A DNA stretch of 34,094 bases. Source: Oehlia diaphana (taxonomy: Eukaryota > Glomeromycota > Glomeromycetes > Glomerales > Glomeraceae). Of the stretch, positions 10,853 through 21,988 are shown one piece after another (position 1 is the stretch's first letter; each line of letters starts with the position of its first letter). The translations under genes were made by a program, and so were the position numbers. The stretch is from assembly GCA_003833135.1 (NCBI GenBank), contig QZLH01000679.1, positions 23,483-57,576 of the forward strand. The letters run 5' to 3'. The notes under the pieces were generated by a model. That model did no database searches. It was not told the DNA's origin and was given only the letters and a program-made list of their open reading frames with translations.

Positions 10853-13800
10853 TTAGGTGTTTTCTGCTTCTTCCATATTTCTAAGAGCCATAGATTGTTT
10901 CCATTTGCGTGAAAAAGTTGTAATCCAGTTGGCAATAGTTGACTCCTTTGGAATATCATCCAGACTAATTTCTCCTTCATGTTCACGACGTAATAATTCA
11001 TTTCGCATCTCTTGAGCTGACATTTTTTGTCTGGGGTTAACCGTTCCTGTATGAAACATGCATTCAAGTAACTCTTTTACTTCAGGTACAATTCTTTTCA
11101 CTGGCGACCTAATCTTTTGATTCTCTTTTAGAGCCCATCCTTTATAAAATAATTCATGGCTAAAAGAATAATTTGAACATTTTGGTAATATTTGCAGCTT
11201 AGAAAACATTTACAAAGAGTAATACCTCTTTGAAATAGTATCTGATGGTGGATCGGTTGGATCAATAATCTCTGCGCTCTATTTATTGGTTATTATTATC
11301 AATTATATTACCTACCCCTATCCCAAATGAAGCTATCTCATACGATTAGAAACTACTCACTGATTCATCATTTTCTATGATTTCAGTATCGTCTAATGAA
11401 CGCTGGATTAGCATTTTTCTTATTTCAAAGATACAATTTAGAAACTGTACCTTTTTTTTTGATGCTTGATGTTATCCAAGGTTGGTTTGGTCTTGTATGT
11501 TGGGTAATCACCGGGTTTGGCTTGACAAAAATTCGTTCTTTAGCAATTTTTTGTATTTTACTAGGCGAAAATTTGTTCCATGAACCAAACCCAGGAAGAG
11601 CTCTCCCATAAATATATCCTAGATCATCAGTTTCATTCGGCCAAACCCATTCTGACCAATTTGTAATTCCTTGTATAGTACCCAATGTACTTTTACGATC
11701 TATATATAAATAAAGTGAGTAATTTTCTTTGAATTTTTGATTATAATAATCAAATCAATCACAAACCTTGAGAACGGTTAGGTTGAATATGTGCTACATG
11801 AGTACCCGCTAGATCTTTGATTGCATCTTCAATATTTTCACCAGAAGTAATATCATACCCCAGTTTTACGTATCTTTTGATTGCATGAGTGATCTTATAA
11901 ATAAACGAAATAATTTAGTAAATACATAACAATTCTTTCAAAAATTTGAAAAATTATATATTTATTACCTGTGCATGGTGAGAATCTATTGATGTTTTCG
12001 CCTCTCCTGCTTCTAAAAATATCCAATTTTTTACGCTAACATTATACCATTCCTTCCAGTATGATAAAATAATCATCAGTTCAGTATTGTGGTAATGGGG
12101 TCCATTATCAGAAATTATAGTAATCCATGATGGCTTCTTTTCAAGAGTTTCTATTACGCTATGTAACGATGAAGCAGTGAACCAGGCGTCCTGTTTTGTG
12201 TCATTTGACCAATGGTCAAATGCTTGAATGTTGAAATTATGTGTTTCGGAATTTTTAGTATAAACAAGTATGCTATAAAGACTCCAACCACGTTTGCCAA
12301 AAAATTCAGATTTTGTTTCTCTTGAACTTTTTGGCAGAATTCTTATTTTATAGTCTACAATTAATAATGCACCATCTGAATCTAGTTGAAGTAAATTGGA
12401 ATTTAACTGAGCATTTAGATATGTCTTTCGGGCATGGTGAGACATAAAGGATATTAGCTGCTTTTGATATTCTTCAAGAGTTTGATAATGCGTTATATCT
12501 AAATTGTTTTTCAATTTCTCAAAAAATTCAAATAGTCCTTCGCAATTTTGGCAGACTTTTGGATGATCTTGATCACAATCACCAAATGCATGTCGAAGAC
12601 AATGACTCACACAAGAAACGTGAATAGCATTGCCCATATCATCAATTTGTAATTTTTTGTCAAAATCCTTGCGAAGGTATCGTCTTAAACTTTGTGATTC
12701 ATTTACTAATTCCTTCTGATTTTATTATTTATTATATACATTAGTAAAATGCTAAATTAAATTTTTAGTATACAATAGAAATAAAATAATAAACTTACCC
12801 GAATACCTGGATCTATGACATACTTTTCGATAATTTTTTCAATTTCAGCAAATACTAGATAACCACATTCATTACACGTCATACATAATCCTCCAAGATC
12901 TTCTTTATATTGGAAGCGCCCTCCTTCTAAACGTGTCATAAATGATGTACGTTGCATACCATCAGGATATTGTTCATGAAAGTTTTTCCATAATGCCCGT
13001 TTATGATCTTGAAGATATAATACAGGTAATCCACTTTTATTATCAGTCTTGTACGAACTCATATTTACATTTTTTTTATCCGCAAAAAATAATTCAAATT
13101 GACTTAGCATTTCTTCTTTTAGCTTGACACGATGAATGACTGGTTTTAATAATGGAGGTGCGCCATAACCATTAACTCGTGCATGTTTTCTGGATTCAGA
13201 AATAGTATGTCTTCCAACCTTTCAATACACAAAGTAATAATTAATTATTATTTATGCAATATTAAGTTAGGAATTTTTATTATATAAAATTTTTGTACCT
13301 ACATTCAAATTTGTTTCCAATTCTGAATAAGAAAATTCGTCTGCAATAATTGATAAAACCCTACGTTTACCATCACTGTTTTGCTTATTATCATCCAGTG
13401 CACGTCTAAAAGAATTCCAAAAAGTCTTGGTTTTGTTTGGCATGTGAATGGGGGTGCTGACAAGAAAACCTATTTTGCTAAGTTGTTGAAGTGTTGCACG
13501 ATCTTGTTCAGGTTGGGATGATCTAGACCAAAATTGATACTAATAAAAATTGTTCATCAATATAATTTTATCAATATTATTTCGTATAGAACTTAGATTG
13601 TAAAATACATTACCTCTGATTCTTTTTTTGACCAAGGAGTTATGTTATAGCTACCAACATCCCGAAGCATAGATTGCCATGCTCTTAATTCTCGATCACT
13701 AAATTTATGATTATTTGGATATAAAATTCGTAATTGTGAATATAATTCAATAATTGGACTTTCTTGTTCAAGCCAACCAAGAAATAATTGATGCCAATTG

Positions 13801-14627
13801 AGATTTGCAATCGTTCTTCGTTTTAAATGGTAATTATAAATTTGTTTCATAATAGAATAATCATTCCAATTTTTTGGAAAACATATGGGTAATTTTACTT
13901 TATGCTGATGAATGAGAGTTTGGACGAAAGAATTTTCAAGGCCAAATAGTAGGTTTCCATTATATTTTTTCATTAGCTCTGATTTTTCCCATACAGCAAT
14001 TGGTGTTTCCCCTTCAAATTTCTTTTTCATTTGGTTATCCTGATAAATTTCAAGAATACATTTATCTTCTTCAATTTTAGATACGTAAATTGCCTGTTTA
14101 TTGCCATTAAACTTGTATATCAAAGATGATTTGTATCCGGAACCAGCATTTAGCCAATCTACTTGAGAAGAAATTCCTATCCCATATATAAATATTTTCA
14201 GTGATTCAATAATAATTGAAATAGGAACAAATAAAACATCTCCTAAAAGTTTATGAATAATATCTTCGTCTTGCCATCCTAATACCAAAGGGCCAGAAAA
14301 TCGCGTTCCATTTTCAAAAATTTGTAAATATACCGAAGATATAGCATTAGAAGGATCACTTTCTATTTGACTAATATATGCGTCACTTTGACATAAATAC
14401 CCAGGTAAAAAGGCATGATTTTTATTGCCAACAACAATAGTTACAAAAAAATCGCGATTATTAAGACAGGTTTTGGTTTTTTGACCAATACGAAGAGGAA
14501 AAAAAGTCGCGTTTTCTTTATCTGTTGACATTTTCCACCAAAAACGAGAATATGGCCCATAGTGAAATTCTTCAACTATAGAACCAAGATCCACTAGACT
14601 AACTGCAATTGAGCGGTGTTTTGGCAT
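10853..14627 (-). CDS. transposase-like protein, 8 exons, DDE-like core
   Basis: Exons: 14627-13614, 13539-13303, 13218-12799, 12715-11969, 11893-11767, 11699-11361, 11278-11226, 11159-10853. The seven introns are 66-84 nt, all GT-AG. The predicted product is ~1080 residues. Residues 1-338 are a lineage-specific region (FSGPLVLGW, SGYKSSLIYKF). An HTH-like segment (YSELETNLNVGRHTISESRK, ~410-430) follows, then CMTCNECG and a Cys/His cluster (CVSHC...CQNC, ~590-615). The RNase H-like core holds candidate catalytic D678 (LIVDYK), D760 (ISDNGPHY) and E792/D801 (FLEAGEAKTSIDSHHAQ). FFGKRGWSL and this core resemble a family of repetitive genes in metazoan genomes (recollection). The summed exons are one base over a full frame; the surplus fits an A9 run at 11452-11460. 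Inverted repeats flank it. Likely role: transposition of the enclosing element. Confidence 0.85.
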
Positions 14628-14671
14628 AAATGTTAGAGTGATATTAGTCGCGCGCGTCAGATTCAGAAAAG

Positions 14672-14723
14672 CTATGTACGTTATAATGCTACTTATCCCC
14701 GAATTTCATTATGACGTACATAG
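14672..14723. repeat. inverted repeat in the transposon's 5' subterminal region
   Basis: CTATGTACGTTATAATG (14672-14688) pairs with the complement of CTATGTACGTCATAATG (14707-14723), 16 of 17 positions, with an 18-nt loop. It lies 45-96 bases upstream of the transposase start codon and overlaps the right TIR. It is a candidate protein-binding or promoter element. Confidence 0.8.
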
Positions 14724-14765
14724 TCACATGGTGCTGATCTTATCCGGATCATCAATTAATATATT
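14697..14765. repeat. right terminal inverted repeat of the 4.4-kb transposon
   Basis: Read on the minus strand: AATATATTAATTG, then ATGATCCGGATAAGATCAGC, ACC, GTGACTATGTACG and GAAATTCGGGG. It corresponds motif by motif to 10371-10428. It ends 70 bases before the transposase start codon. Confidence 0.85.
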
Positions 14766-14921
14766 TAACATCTCCAACATAGATCATCATATGAGGTTGA
14801 TCATTGACGCCATACAATGAAATCCTTATCTTTTTGCATACCAATTGTACTACCTAAAAATTAATTTTGAAGGTTATTTAAAATGCAAATTTGACCATAT
14901 TCTGTGTGCAAAAAAACTTTG

Positions 14922-14950
14922 TTTACTTTTAATTAAAAATTAAAAGTAAA
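14922..14950. repeat. perfect 13-bp palindrome, 3-nt loop
   Basis: TTTACTTTTAATT (14922-14934) and AATTAAAAGTAAA (14938-14950) are exact complements. It is A/T only apart from one C/G pair, so it may be chance or an AT-rich MITE tip. It lies outside the 4.4-kb transposon. Confidence 0.7.
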
Positions 14951-15505
14951 AATACTTTACCTTTAGATTACTTTTAGATTAATGATGTTGGTATTATATT
15001 AATTAAATCATTAGTACCCATTACTTACAATATTTATTTCAGTCATGATTTTGAATTTGGTTAGCATTCCCATCAATAAAAAGTCTTCTGAAAAAATATC
15101 TTTAAAGTATAAAAAGAATTTTTAGCATAAGTACCATTGTCAATATACTTTGCATATTGACTTTTCATTAATTATTTCTTCAATCTCAATAGTAATAGTA
15201 TCTTGATAATCAGCTCAGTTTTATCTAATATCAATCACTATATTTTTGAAAAAAGGTGACTAAAAAATAAAATTTAACATTTTAGTCTTAAAATAATGAA
15301 AAAAACTTCACATAAGATTTGCAATTTATCTTTTACCAAGTTGAATATAATGAAATCTTCAAAGTTTATTAAATGAGCTGTAAGTATCATTACTCCATAA
15401 ACTGGAGTAGTGAATTAAGAAATCTAATGTATCATCTACTGTTAATAAACAATAGAATTTAATTTAATTCTTCTCTTTAAAATCCAAATAAAAGAAACTA
15501 CTTAC
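14951..15505. other. no gene seen
   Basis: AT-rich sequence downstream (3') of the coiled-coil relic on the minus strand. Further 3' exons of that gene may lie here after the donor at 15505, but none can be recognised. Confidence 0.4.
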
Positions 15506-17450
15506 ATTTAACTTTATCAAGCAAATATTCTGCTCTTTCACAAAGTGCAAGATAACCTTTTTTATTATACATTTTTGGGTGCATTTTACTTCTTTAATGC
15601 ATTTCACAAAATTGTCTTTTATGCCCTGAAATAATAATTTTTATTACAATAATGAAATATACCATTATTATAAATATTAAATAGTCAACAAATAATAATC
15701 ACTTACCCAGATATGCTTAGCTAGTTTTTTATTGTAAAATTCCATGGTATAATCTTGACTGCTATATTTTAAATTCATAACAGAATTTACTGACTTTAAC
15801 ATTGAATTGGCAATGAAAGTCTGGTAACTCCATTTATAACAAACAGAAAAAATTTCTCTGAGTAGCGTTGTTAGATCTTGCAGTCATTTCAAAGATATAT
15901 CCACTATCTTTCTGTATTTTGTCAATCTTGTTGTTGATATGTTTGAACCTTTCATTGGTTTGTTTTTGTAATTTGTTTAATTTATTTTCTACTTTATTAA
16001 CCTTTCTAAAATTGCATCTAATTTGGCTTTTATTAAAAAAAAATTAATAATGTTACAGCAGTATCATAATAATAAATAAATTATTTTAACATACCATTTA
16101 TGTTATTATTCATTATTGCTTTTGCTTTTTATTTTATTTTTTCCCCTTGAGTCTTACTCCCACTTTCCTCTTTTTGGTCTTCTTGTTTAGATAGTTTCTC
16201 TTTAACATTTTTTTCTAAATAATCAACATTTTTGGGGATCTCCTCATTAATAAACTTAGACAGAAAAATAATAATATAATATAAAAGTTTAAATACCCTA
16301 TCTGTAGAATAAAGAAAAAATGAAATTATAGCATGAGATAATTGATAGTTAATATACATAATATGTTAAGATTAATGATGATAATTTACAAAATAGTTCG
16401 TTCCTGAATCATTTGCCAAAACTCTACAAAAATAGATTCTTCCATTTCAATGAGCCATGACTACTCTTGTTACCTAGACAAGTCAGAATATTTGATGCAG
16501 GTTATAAAAAGAAATTAACTTTGAAATAAATTTATCTTAATTTATTAGATGATTTTACTCAATAGTAACTTGAATTCCAGTCATTAAAGTGCATGATGAT
16601 GCTGCTGGTGTTTCCTCTTCTTGTCCTTCTTTTTTGGATAGATTTCCTTCACCTTTTGTTTATTGGGATTTATTCATTAATAAACCAAATAGAAGCCAAT
16701 GATATAATGTAAAATTTCAATACCTTTTTGTCTGTATCTATAGTATACATATAGCAAACAAATTTAATAAAAGCAAAATGAAATTTTATATAAGATAATT
16801 AATACATTCAGATTAACTTACAAAGTCAGCTCCTGAGTAATTTCAATTTTATCTTCTCCAGTTTGTTATTTGCTAAAAATTGAGACATAGTTGGAGCAAG
16901 TAAAAGCTGTAAAACATTTGTTAACTAGATAATTTTTTAACAAAGAAATTAAATTTATACAGAAATAAATTATGACTAAATAATTTATTAAATGATTTTT
17001 TACTCTTGATTTTTAGTTGCTAAATAGTATGGTACTCATTTCATATAACAATGTGCAGTTTTTTCCTCTTGAAACATTGTAAGTGTAGCTCCTAATATTA
17101 TGGCAGAATCATATAAAGAAACAATATATTATACAGAAATAACAGAATACCGAACTTGTAAATACACATTGAATTTCAGATATCTAATACAAGTTATAAG
17201 TAATTACCTTCCCCAGATCCGAGATTCAGTTACAATATCAAAGTCATTTCCTTCTAGTTTTTTTGCAGTTAATATTTCTTTTTTTACATTGAAGTAATTC
17301 CAGGATTGCTGAAAGTATTATAATCATGACTTTTAGCATTTTCAAATTCATATTTTTGTTTGAAGCACCTTTGATATTTTGAATCAGTAGTGCGAAAGTG
17401 ATAGTTTGAAGCAGAGTTTTTATCTTGATAGGTGGCTTGTTATGACGAAA
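15506..17450 (-). pseudogene. multi-exon coiled-coil protein gene, decayed
   Basis: Minus-strand exon-like blocks run from about 17450 to 15506. Near 17440-17300 is a Ser/Asn/Tyr-rich segment (FRTTDSKYQRCFKQKYEFEN). Then come KKEILTAKKLEGNDFDIV...WG with a GTAATT donor, a block reading ATLTMFQEEKTAHCYMK then TGA then VPYYLATKNQE, and an acidic/Lys exon (16340-16129, LSKQEDQKEESGSKTQGEK). A coiled coil follows (KVNKVENKLNKLQKQTNERF and on, ~16000-15880), then YKWSYQTFIANSML up to KKLAKHIW with donor GTAAGT, then an 81-nt intron (15706-15626) and an exon (15625-15506) open in the joined frame (GIKDNFVKCIKEVKC...). Frameshifts in T/A runs (about 17285 and 15850) and TGA/TAA codons interrupt it. 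No family is recognised. A second partial copy of the acidic exon lies at about 16560-16740. Confidence 0.5.
16560..16740 (-). repeat. diverged duplicate of the acidic exon
   Basis: The minus strand reads LSKKEGQEEETPAASSCTLM and on to TGIQVTIE. The exon at 16340-16129 reads LSKQEDQKEESGSKT. Both are preceded by similar intron and exon sequence (Leu/Tyr-rich stretch, acceptor TCTACAG-like). This suggests a tandem duplication within the gene, or two alternative exons. Confidence 0.45.
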
Positions 17451-18950
17451 TACAGCATAATTAATATAAATAATAACTATTACGTCATACTCAACCTATA
17501 TGTTTGCCGATCAAATGGTCTTAACTTTTAAGTTTAAATCAGGCACTGATCACATGAATCATGCAGTACAAAAATTCAAAGATTATTTATACAGGCTAAT
17601 CTAAACTTTCATTAACAGTTAAATTATATAGATTTTATATTTTCATTTGTTATAGATATTACAATAAAAGAATTAAATGTATATACCATATTTAAAAAGA
17701 ACTGATGATTTCCATCCGCGATGATCACGGATTATTAATTCCCATTTCCTGTTTCGCAAAAAATATTTTATCATATAACTGGATATGGAATTTTTAACGG
17801 TGCGGAATTTTATTTTATCCGGATACTAACCGGATACAAACACTCGAGTAACTGTTGACAGTCGCCACACATCAGAATCCTCTGGTTTAAATATTAAAAA
17901 GGTGGGTATTACGAATATTTTTTTGCTATATTGTCATAAAATTCCGGTATTATTATAACTTACGAAAATTTACAGTATTTAATTATGATGAGAGCTTTTG
18001 AATGAAAAAATTTTCAGTCTTTTAGAATTCTTATATCTATTACTTATTGCTCAAATTATCATTGTTCATTGATTTATTGTTCATTGATTTCCTTCACTTT
18101 TTATTAATTTCCTTTCTTAATCTGTGTATCATTTTGTTTCCTTCATTATCTTCTATGATGAAATATTTAATAATTACGCCAATACTTAAAAAATACAACT
18201 TAACTAAGTAAGTAAATATAATAAAGCTGGTGCATAAAAAGTATTACTATTGTGTATTTATTCTTCGATAAAGTATTTCTAGACGGGAGAAACAATTATA
18301 GAAAGAAATTCTCTGACATTAAATCTGCGGTCTATGTGAGAAATCCTTTTTAATAACGTACGAGATAAACTAATAGAGAAATACGAAAAAATATTGGTGG
18401 TGAAATTGGTTCTTTGTATTTTACATCATAATTAAGTTTTCCTTTTAGGAAGAGAAAACTTGAAATAAATATAGAATTATAAAGGAAATCAGGTGAAAAA
18501 AAACTAGGGGATGCGAGAAAAGCTAGGATAAGATAATATAATATTCCAAGTTTTTACAAGAATATAATTTTTAAATTAAATCCTTTTAATATCAGATATC
18601 TTAATGTACGCTTTTTAATCTTTTTTTTAATATTTTTATGTCATAGATAATCTTTATTTAATATTTTATTTTGTATATACTTACTCATATTATTATTAAC
18701 TTACCGGTAATTTTTTAATTTATATTGGCAAGGGAAATAAAATTAATTAGGAAATTTTCGTGCTCGCATTTCTAACATCAAATTCTAAGTTATCAGTTAT
18801 AATTTTCAAATAATCATTTCAAAAGTTATAGTTATCAAAAATTCATCTTATACAGCTTTTTTTCGTTCTTTTTTTTTCATAATAGAAAAAATATGTATTT
18901 AAAATAAAAATAAAATAAAAAATAACTCACGCCCGCGTAATTTCATTTTT
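17451..18950. other. no gene seen
   Basis: AT-rich. Contains an ATCCGGATA pair at 17816-17841 reminiscent of the 4.4-kb transposon's tip core, but without the rest of the TIR, and the doubled word ATTGTTCATTGATTT at 18060-18090. Confidence 0.45.
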
Positions 18951-18953
18951 TTA

Positions 18954-19139
18954 TTCTCGATTTTTTTCACAACATATAAAAATCGTAAAACCAAATTGTG
19001 ATTTGTGAAGCCAAATCCATTCTAAACCTTTACTACAAAAATAATAACCGTAAAAAACGCTAAGAAATATTCCGAAAAAAAATATTATTCTTCTTCCATA
19101 CATGAAGGAATTATATTGTAATTTATACTTACTCAACAT
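18954..19139 (-). CDS. possible small single-pass membrane protein
   Basis: A 61-residue open frame with one strongly hydrophobic, aromatic segment at about residues 16-34 (RRIIFFFGIFLSVFYGYYFC), preceded by basic and Tyr residues and followed by a Trp-containing loop. The layout would suit a small mitochondrial or ER inner-membrane protein. However, AT-rich DNA easily produces Phe/Ile/Tyr-rich frames by chance, and no family is recognised. It may also be one exon of a larger gene. Confidence 0.25.
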
Positions 19140-19974
19140 TTTATGATTTTTTGTAATTATATTCTTAAATATACGTGTAATATAAAATAATTTTTTTATG
19201 CGAATTTTTATATTTGTAAAATAACCAAACTTTATCTTTTATAAATATATAAATTCGTTATTGTCAGAATTAAATATCATGTGAATTTATATCGATTTTT
19301 GAATTAACTAATTTTAATGTGTAATTCACTTGTTATAGTACGTTTATTTGGAAAGTATAATCAAATAAAATTCTTCCCAACTCTAATCCTTAAGAATAAA
19401 AGAATGGCATGGGATCAATACTATAAGTTATATTCCTGCTGATTTAAGACTTCAGCTAATAATTGGTGCACAAAATTTACAACGAGTAACACTTTACAAT
19501 AACGTAAATAAATTACGTGATACATTTTTAATTTTTACATTTTATCGAAAGAAGAAGAAATAAACCGGCTTTAGTTCTTGAATATCCTTATCGCGCTGAT
19601 AGTTATTTTGGCTGTCATATTTAATTAATATTTTAATTTATAGTTTCAATTATACTAAAAAACGACTACTTCTTGACGAGTAACAATGTTTAAAAGAAAT
19701 ATATATTGTTGGTAATAATAAATAAAAATAAATTATTGCATTTTCTTAAGTTACAATAAATGTCCAATTCATAAAGGATAGTCCGTCCTACTACGTGCAC
19801 TTTTATTATCATTTCTGTAATGAACTGAATGCATTATTGTAATTTTAGCCGTTACATAGAGAGGAGTGACTCAAGTGGAGTTTGGAACCAGTTGCATTTT
19901 TGAAAACCGAATAATTTCGTTAAAAATGATTTTTTTTTTTTTTTTTTTTTACAAAAAGAGACAAAATTAATTCT
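19140..19974. other. mostly non-coding, one possible coding relic
   Basis: A plus-strand frame at about 19395-19562 reads EWHGINTISYIPADLRLQLI and GAQNLQRVTLYNNV. It looks protein-like but has no start, splice or family support. A T20-plus homopolymer lies at 19929-19950, just before the tandem array. Confidence 0.3.
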
Positions 19975-21988
19975 AATCAATCAAATACGGTAATTATTAA
20001 AGAATCAAACATTCAATAATTGATCGTACAATGTGAACTATTTTTATTACAATGATAAATAGAATTTCTAGCACAGCATATCAATTGGTTTTCTCAATTT
20101 TTGGTTTACAATACATGCGTATAATGTACAAACGTACACGTTACTCTTTTTTTTTTTAGCTTAACTCCATTTCCATGAATTTTTTTTTTGTATATATTAT
20201 ACAACTCTCGCAAACATGTCAATTAATTCTTACCATTTTAATGTTTAAGTATTTATTGCCAATTATGTCTATATAAGTACTGTCAAAATTCTTGAATTAT
20301 GAAAGAAATTATGGCTAATTAATCAAATAAAATAATTATAACATTCGATAATTGGAAATATTGGAAATACTTAATTTCTAAGAATGGCATTATCATAAAA
20401 TTTTGTTGATCGTACAATGTAAACTATTTTTATCAACAACAATGAATGGATGATAATATTATTTTTCCTTGATTATTTGCATATGTGGTATAACTTTCAA
20501 TTGGCAATACATGCAAGAAAAATATAATCTGTTCACCCGTACAATGTAACCTTTTTTTAAAAATAACAAACGTACACTTTTTTTAACTTATTCCTTTTCC
20601 TTGAGTTTCTCTTTGCATATATAATACAATTTTCGCAACATGTCAATTAATTCTTACTATTTTAATGTTTAAGTATTTATTGCCAATTACGTCTATAACT
20701 CTATAAGCGCTGTCAAAATTATGGCAGCAATTATGGCTAATTAATCAAATATGATAATATAACATTCGATAATTGAAAAAATTTGATGGAAATACTTAAT
20801 TACTAAGAACGGCATTATCGTAAAATTTTTAGATCGTACAATGTAAACTATTTTTATTAACAATAATGAATGGATGATGATATTCTGTTTCCTAGATTAT
20901 TTGCATATGTGATATAACTTTCGATTGGTTTTTGCTTTTTTTTGATTTACAATACATGAAAGAAAATATAATCTGTCATGCGCACAATGTAACCTTTTTT
21001 TAAAAATAACAAACGTACACTTTTTTTAGCTTATTCCTTTTCCATGAGTTTCTTTTTTGCATAGTATATAATACAATTTTCGCAACATGTCAATTAATTC
21101 TTACCATTTTAATGTCTAAGTATTTATTGCCAATTATGTCTATATAAGTTCTGTCAAAATTCTTGAATTATGGAAGCAATTATGGCTAATTAATTAAATA
21201 CAGTAATTATAACATTCGATAATTGAAAATATTGGAAATACTTAATTGCTAAAGAATGACATTATCATAAAATTTTAGATCGTACAATGTAAACTATTTT
21301 ATTTGCATATTTGGTATAACTTTCAATTGGTTTTCGCAATTTTTTGATTTACAATACATACAAGAAAAATAAAATCTGTTCATGCGTACAATGTAACATT
21401 TTTTTAAAAATAACGAACGCACACTTTTTTTAGCTTATTCCTTTTCCATGAGTTTCTTTTTGCATATATAATACAATTTCCGCAACATGTCAATTAATTC
21501 TTGCTATTTTAATGTTTAAGTATTTATTGCCAATTACGTCTATAACTCTATAAGCGCTATCAAAATTATGGCAGCAATTATGGCTAATTAATCAAATACG
21601 GTAATTATAACATTTGATAATTGGAAATATTGGATGGAAATACTTAATTACTAAGAACGGCATTATCGTAAAATGGATGATTTGCATGTGATATAACTTT
21701 CAATTGGTTTTCGCAATTTTTTGATTTACAATACATGCAAGAAAAATATAATCTGTCACGCGTACAATGTAACTTTTTTTAATAATAACAAACGCACACT
21801 TTTTTTAGCTTATTCCTTTTTCATGAGTTTCTCTTTGCATATATAATACAATTTTCGCAACATGTCAATTAATTCTTATTATTTTAATGTTTAAGTATTT
21901 ATTACCAATTACGTATATAACTCTATAAGCGCTGTCAAAATTATGACAGCAATTATAGCCAATTAATCAAATATGATAATTTTAACAT
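19975..21988. repeat. tandem array, about five copies of a 0.38-0.45-kb unit
   Basis: The marker ATGTCAATTAATTCT recurs at about 20217, 20638, 21087, 21487 and 21862 (spacings about 421, 449, 400 and 375). A second marker, GATCGTACAATGT, occurs at 20022, 20408, 20832 and 21278 and is lost from the last copy by deletion. Each unit also carries GGCTAATTAATCAAATA, CGTACACTTTTTTTAGCTTA and TTTGATTTACAATACATG. Copies differ by substitutions and small indels. No unit has a conserved open frame, so this is a non-coding minisatellite-like array. Confidence 0.92.

Larger units (their letters stand above)
10371..14765 (-). mobile_element. ~4.4-kb autonomous TIR DNA transposon, unclassified
   Basis: Matching inverted ends (10371-10428 and 14697-14765) enclose exactly one multi-exon gene on the minus strand, whose product has HTH, zinc-binding and DDE-like parts. 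Each end carries GATCCGGATAAGATC, then GCAC, an ACTAT word and AAATTCGGGG in the same order, so the match covers subterminal motifs as well as the tips. Mismatches in the core are C/T and G/A. No clear target duplication was found, so the outer limits are uncertain by several bases. The gene is nearly intact, making this the youngest large element in the window. It does not match the end signatures of Tc1/mariner, hAT, piggyBac or PIF that I know. Confidence 0.75.

Noticed and set aside
11396..11685. Plus-strand open frame at 11396-11611
   Set aside because: It is the complement of transposase exon 6, which has proper splice borders and continues the protein.
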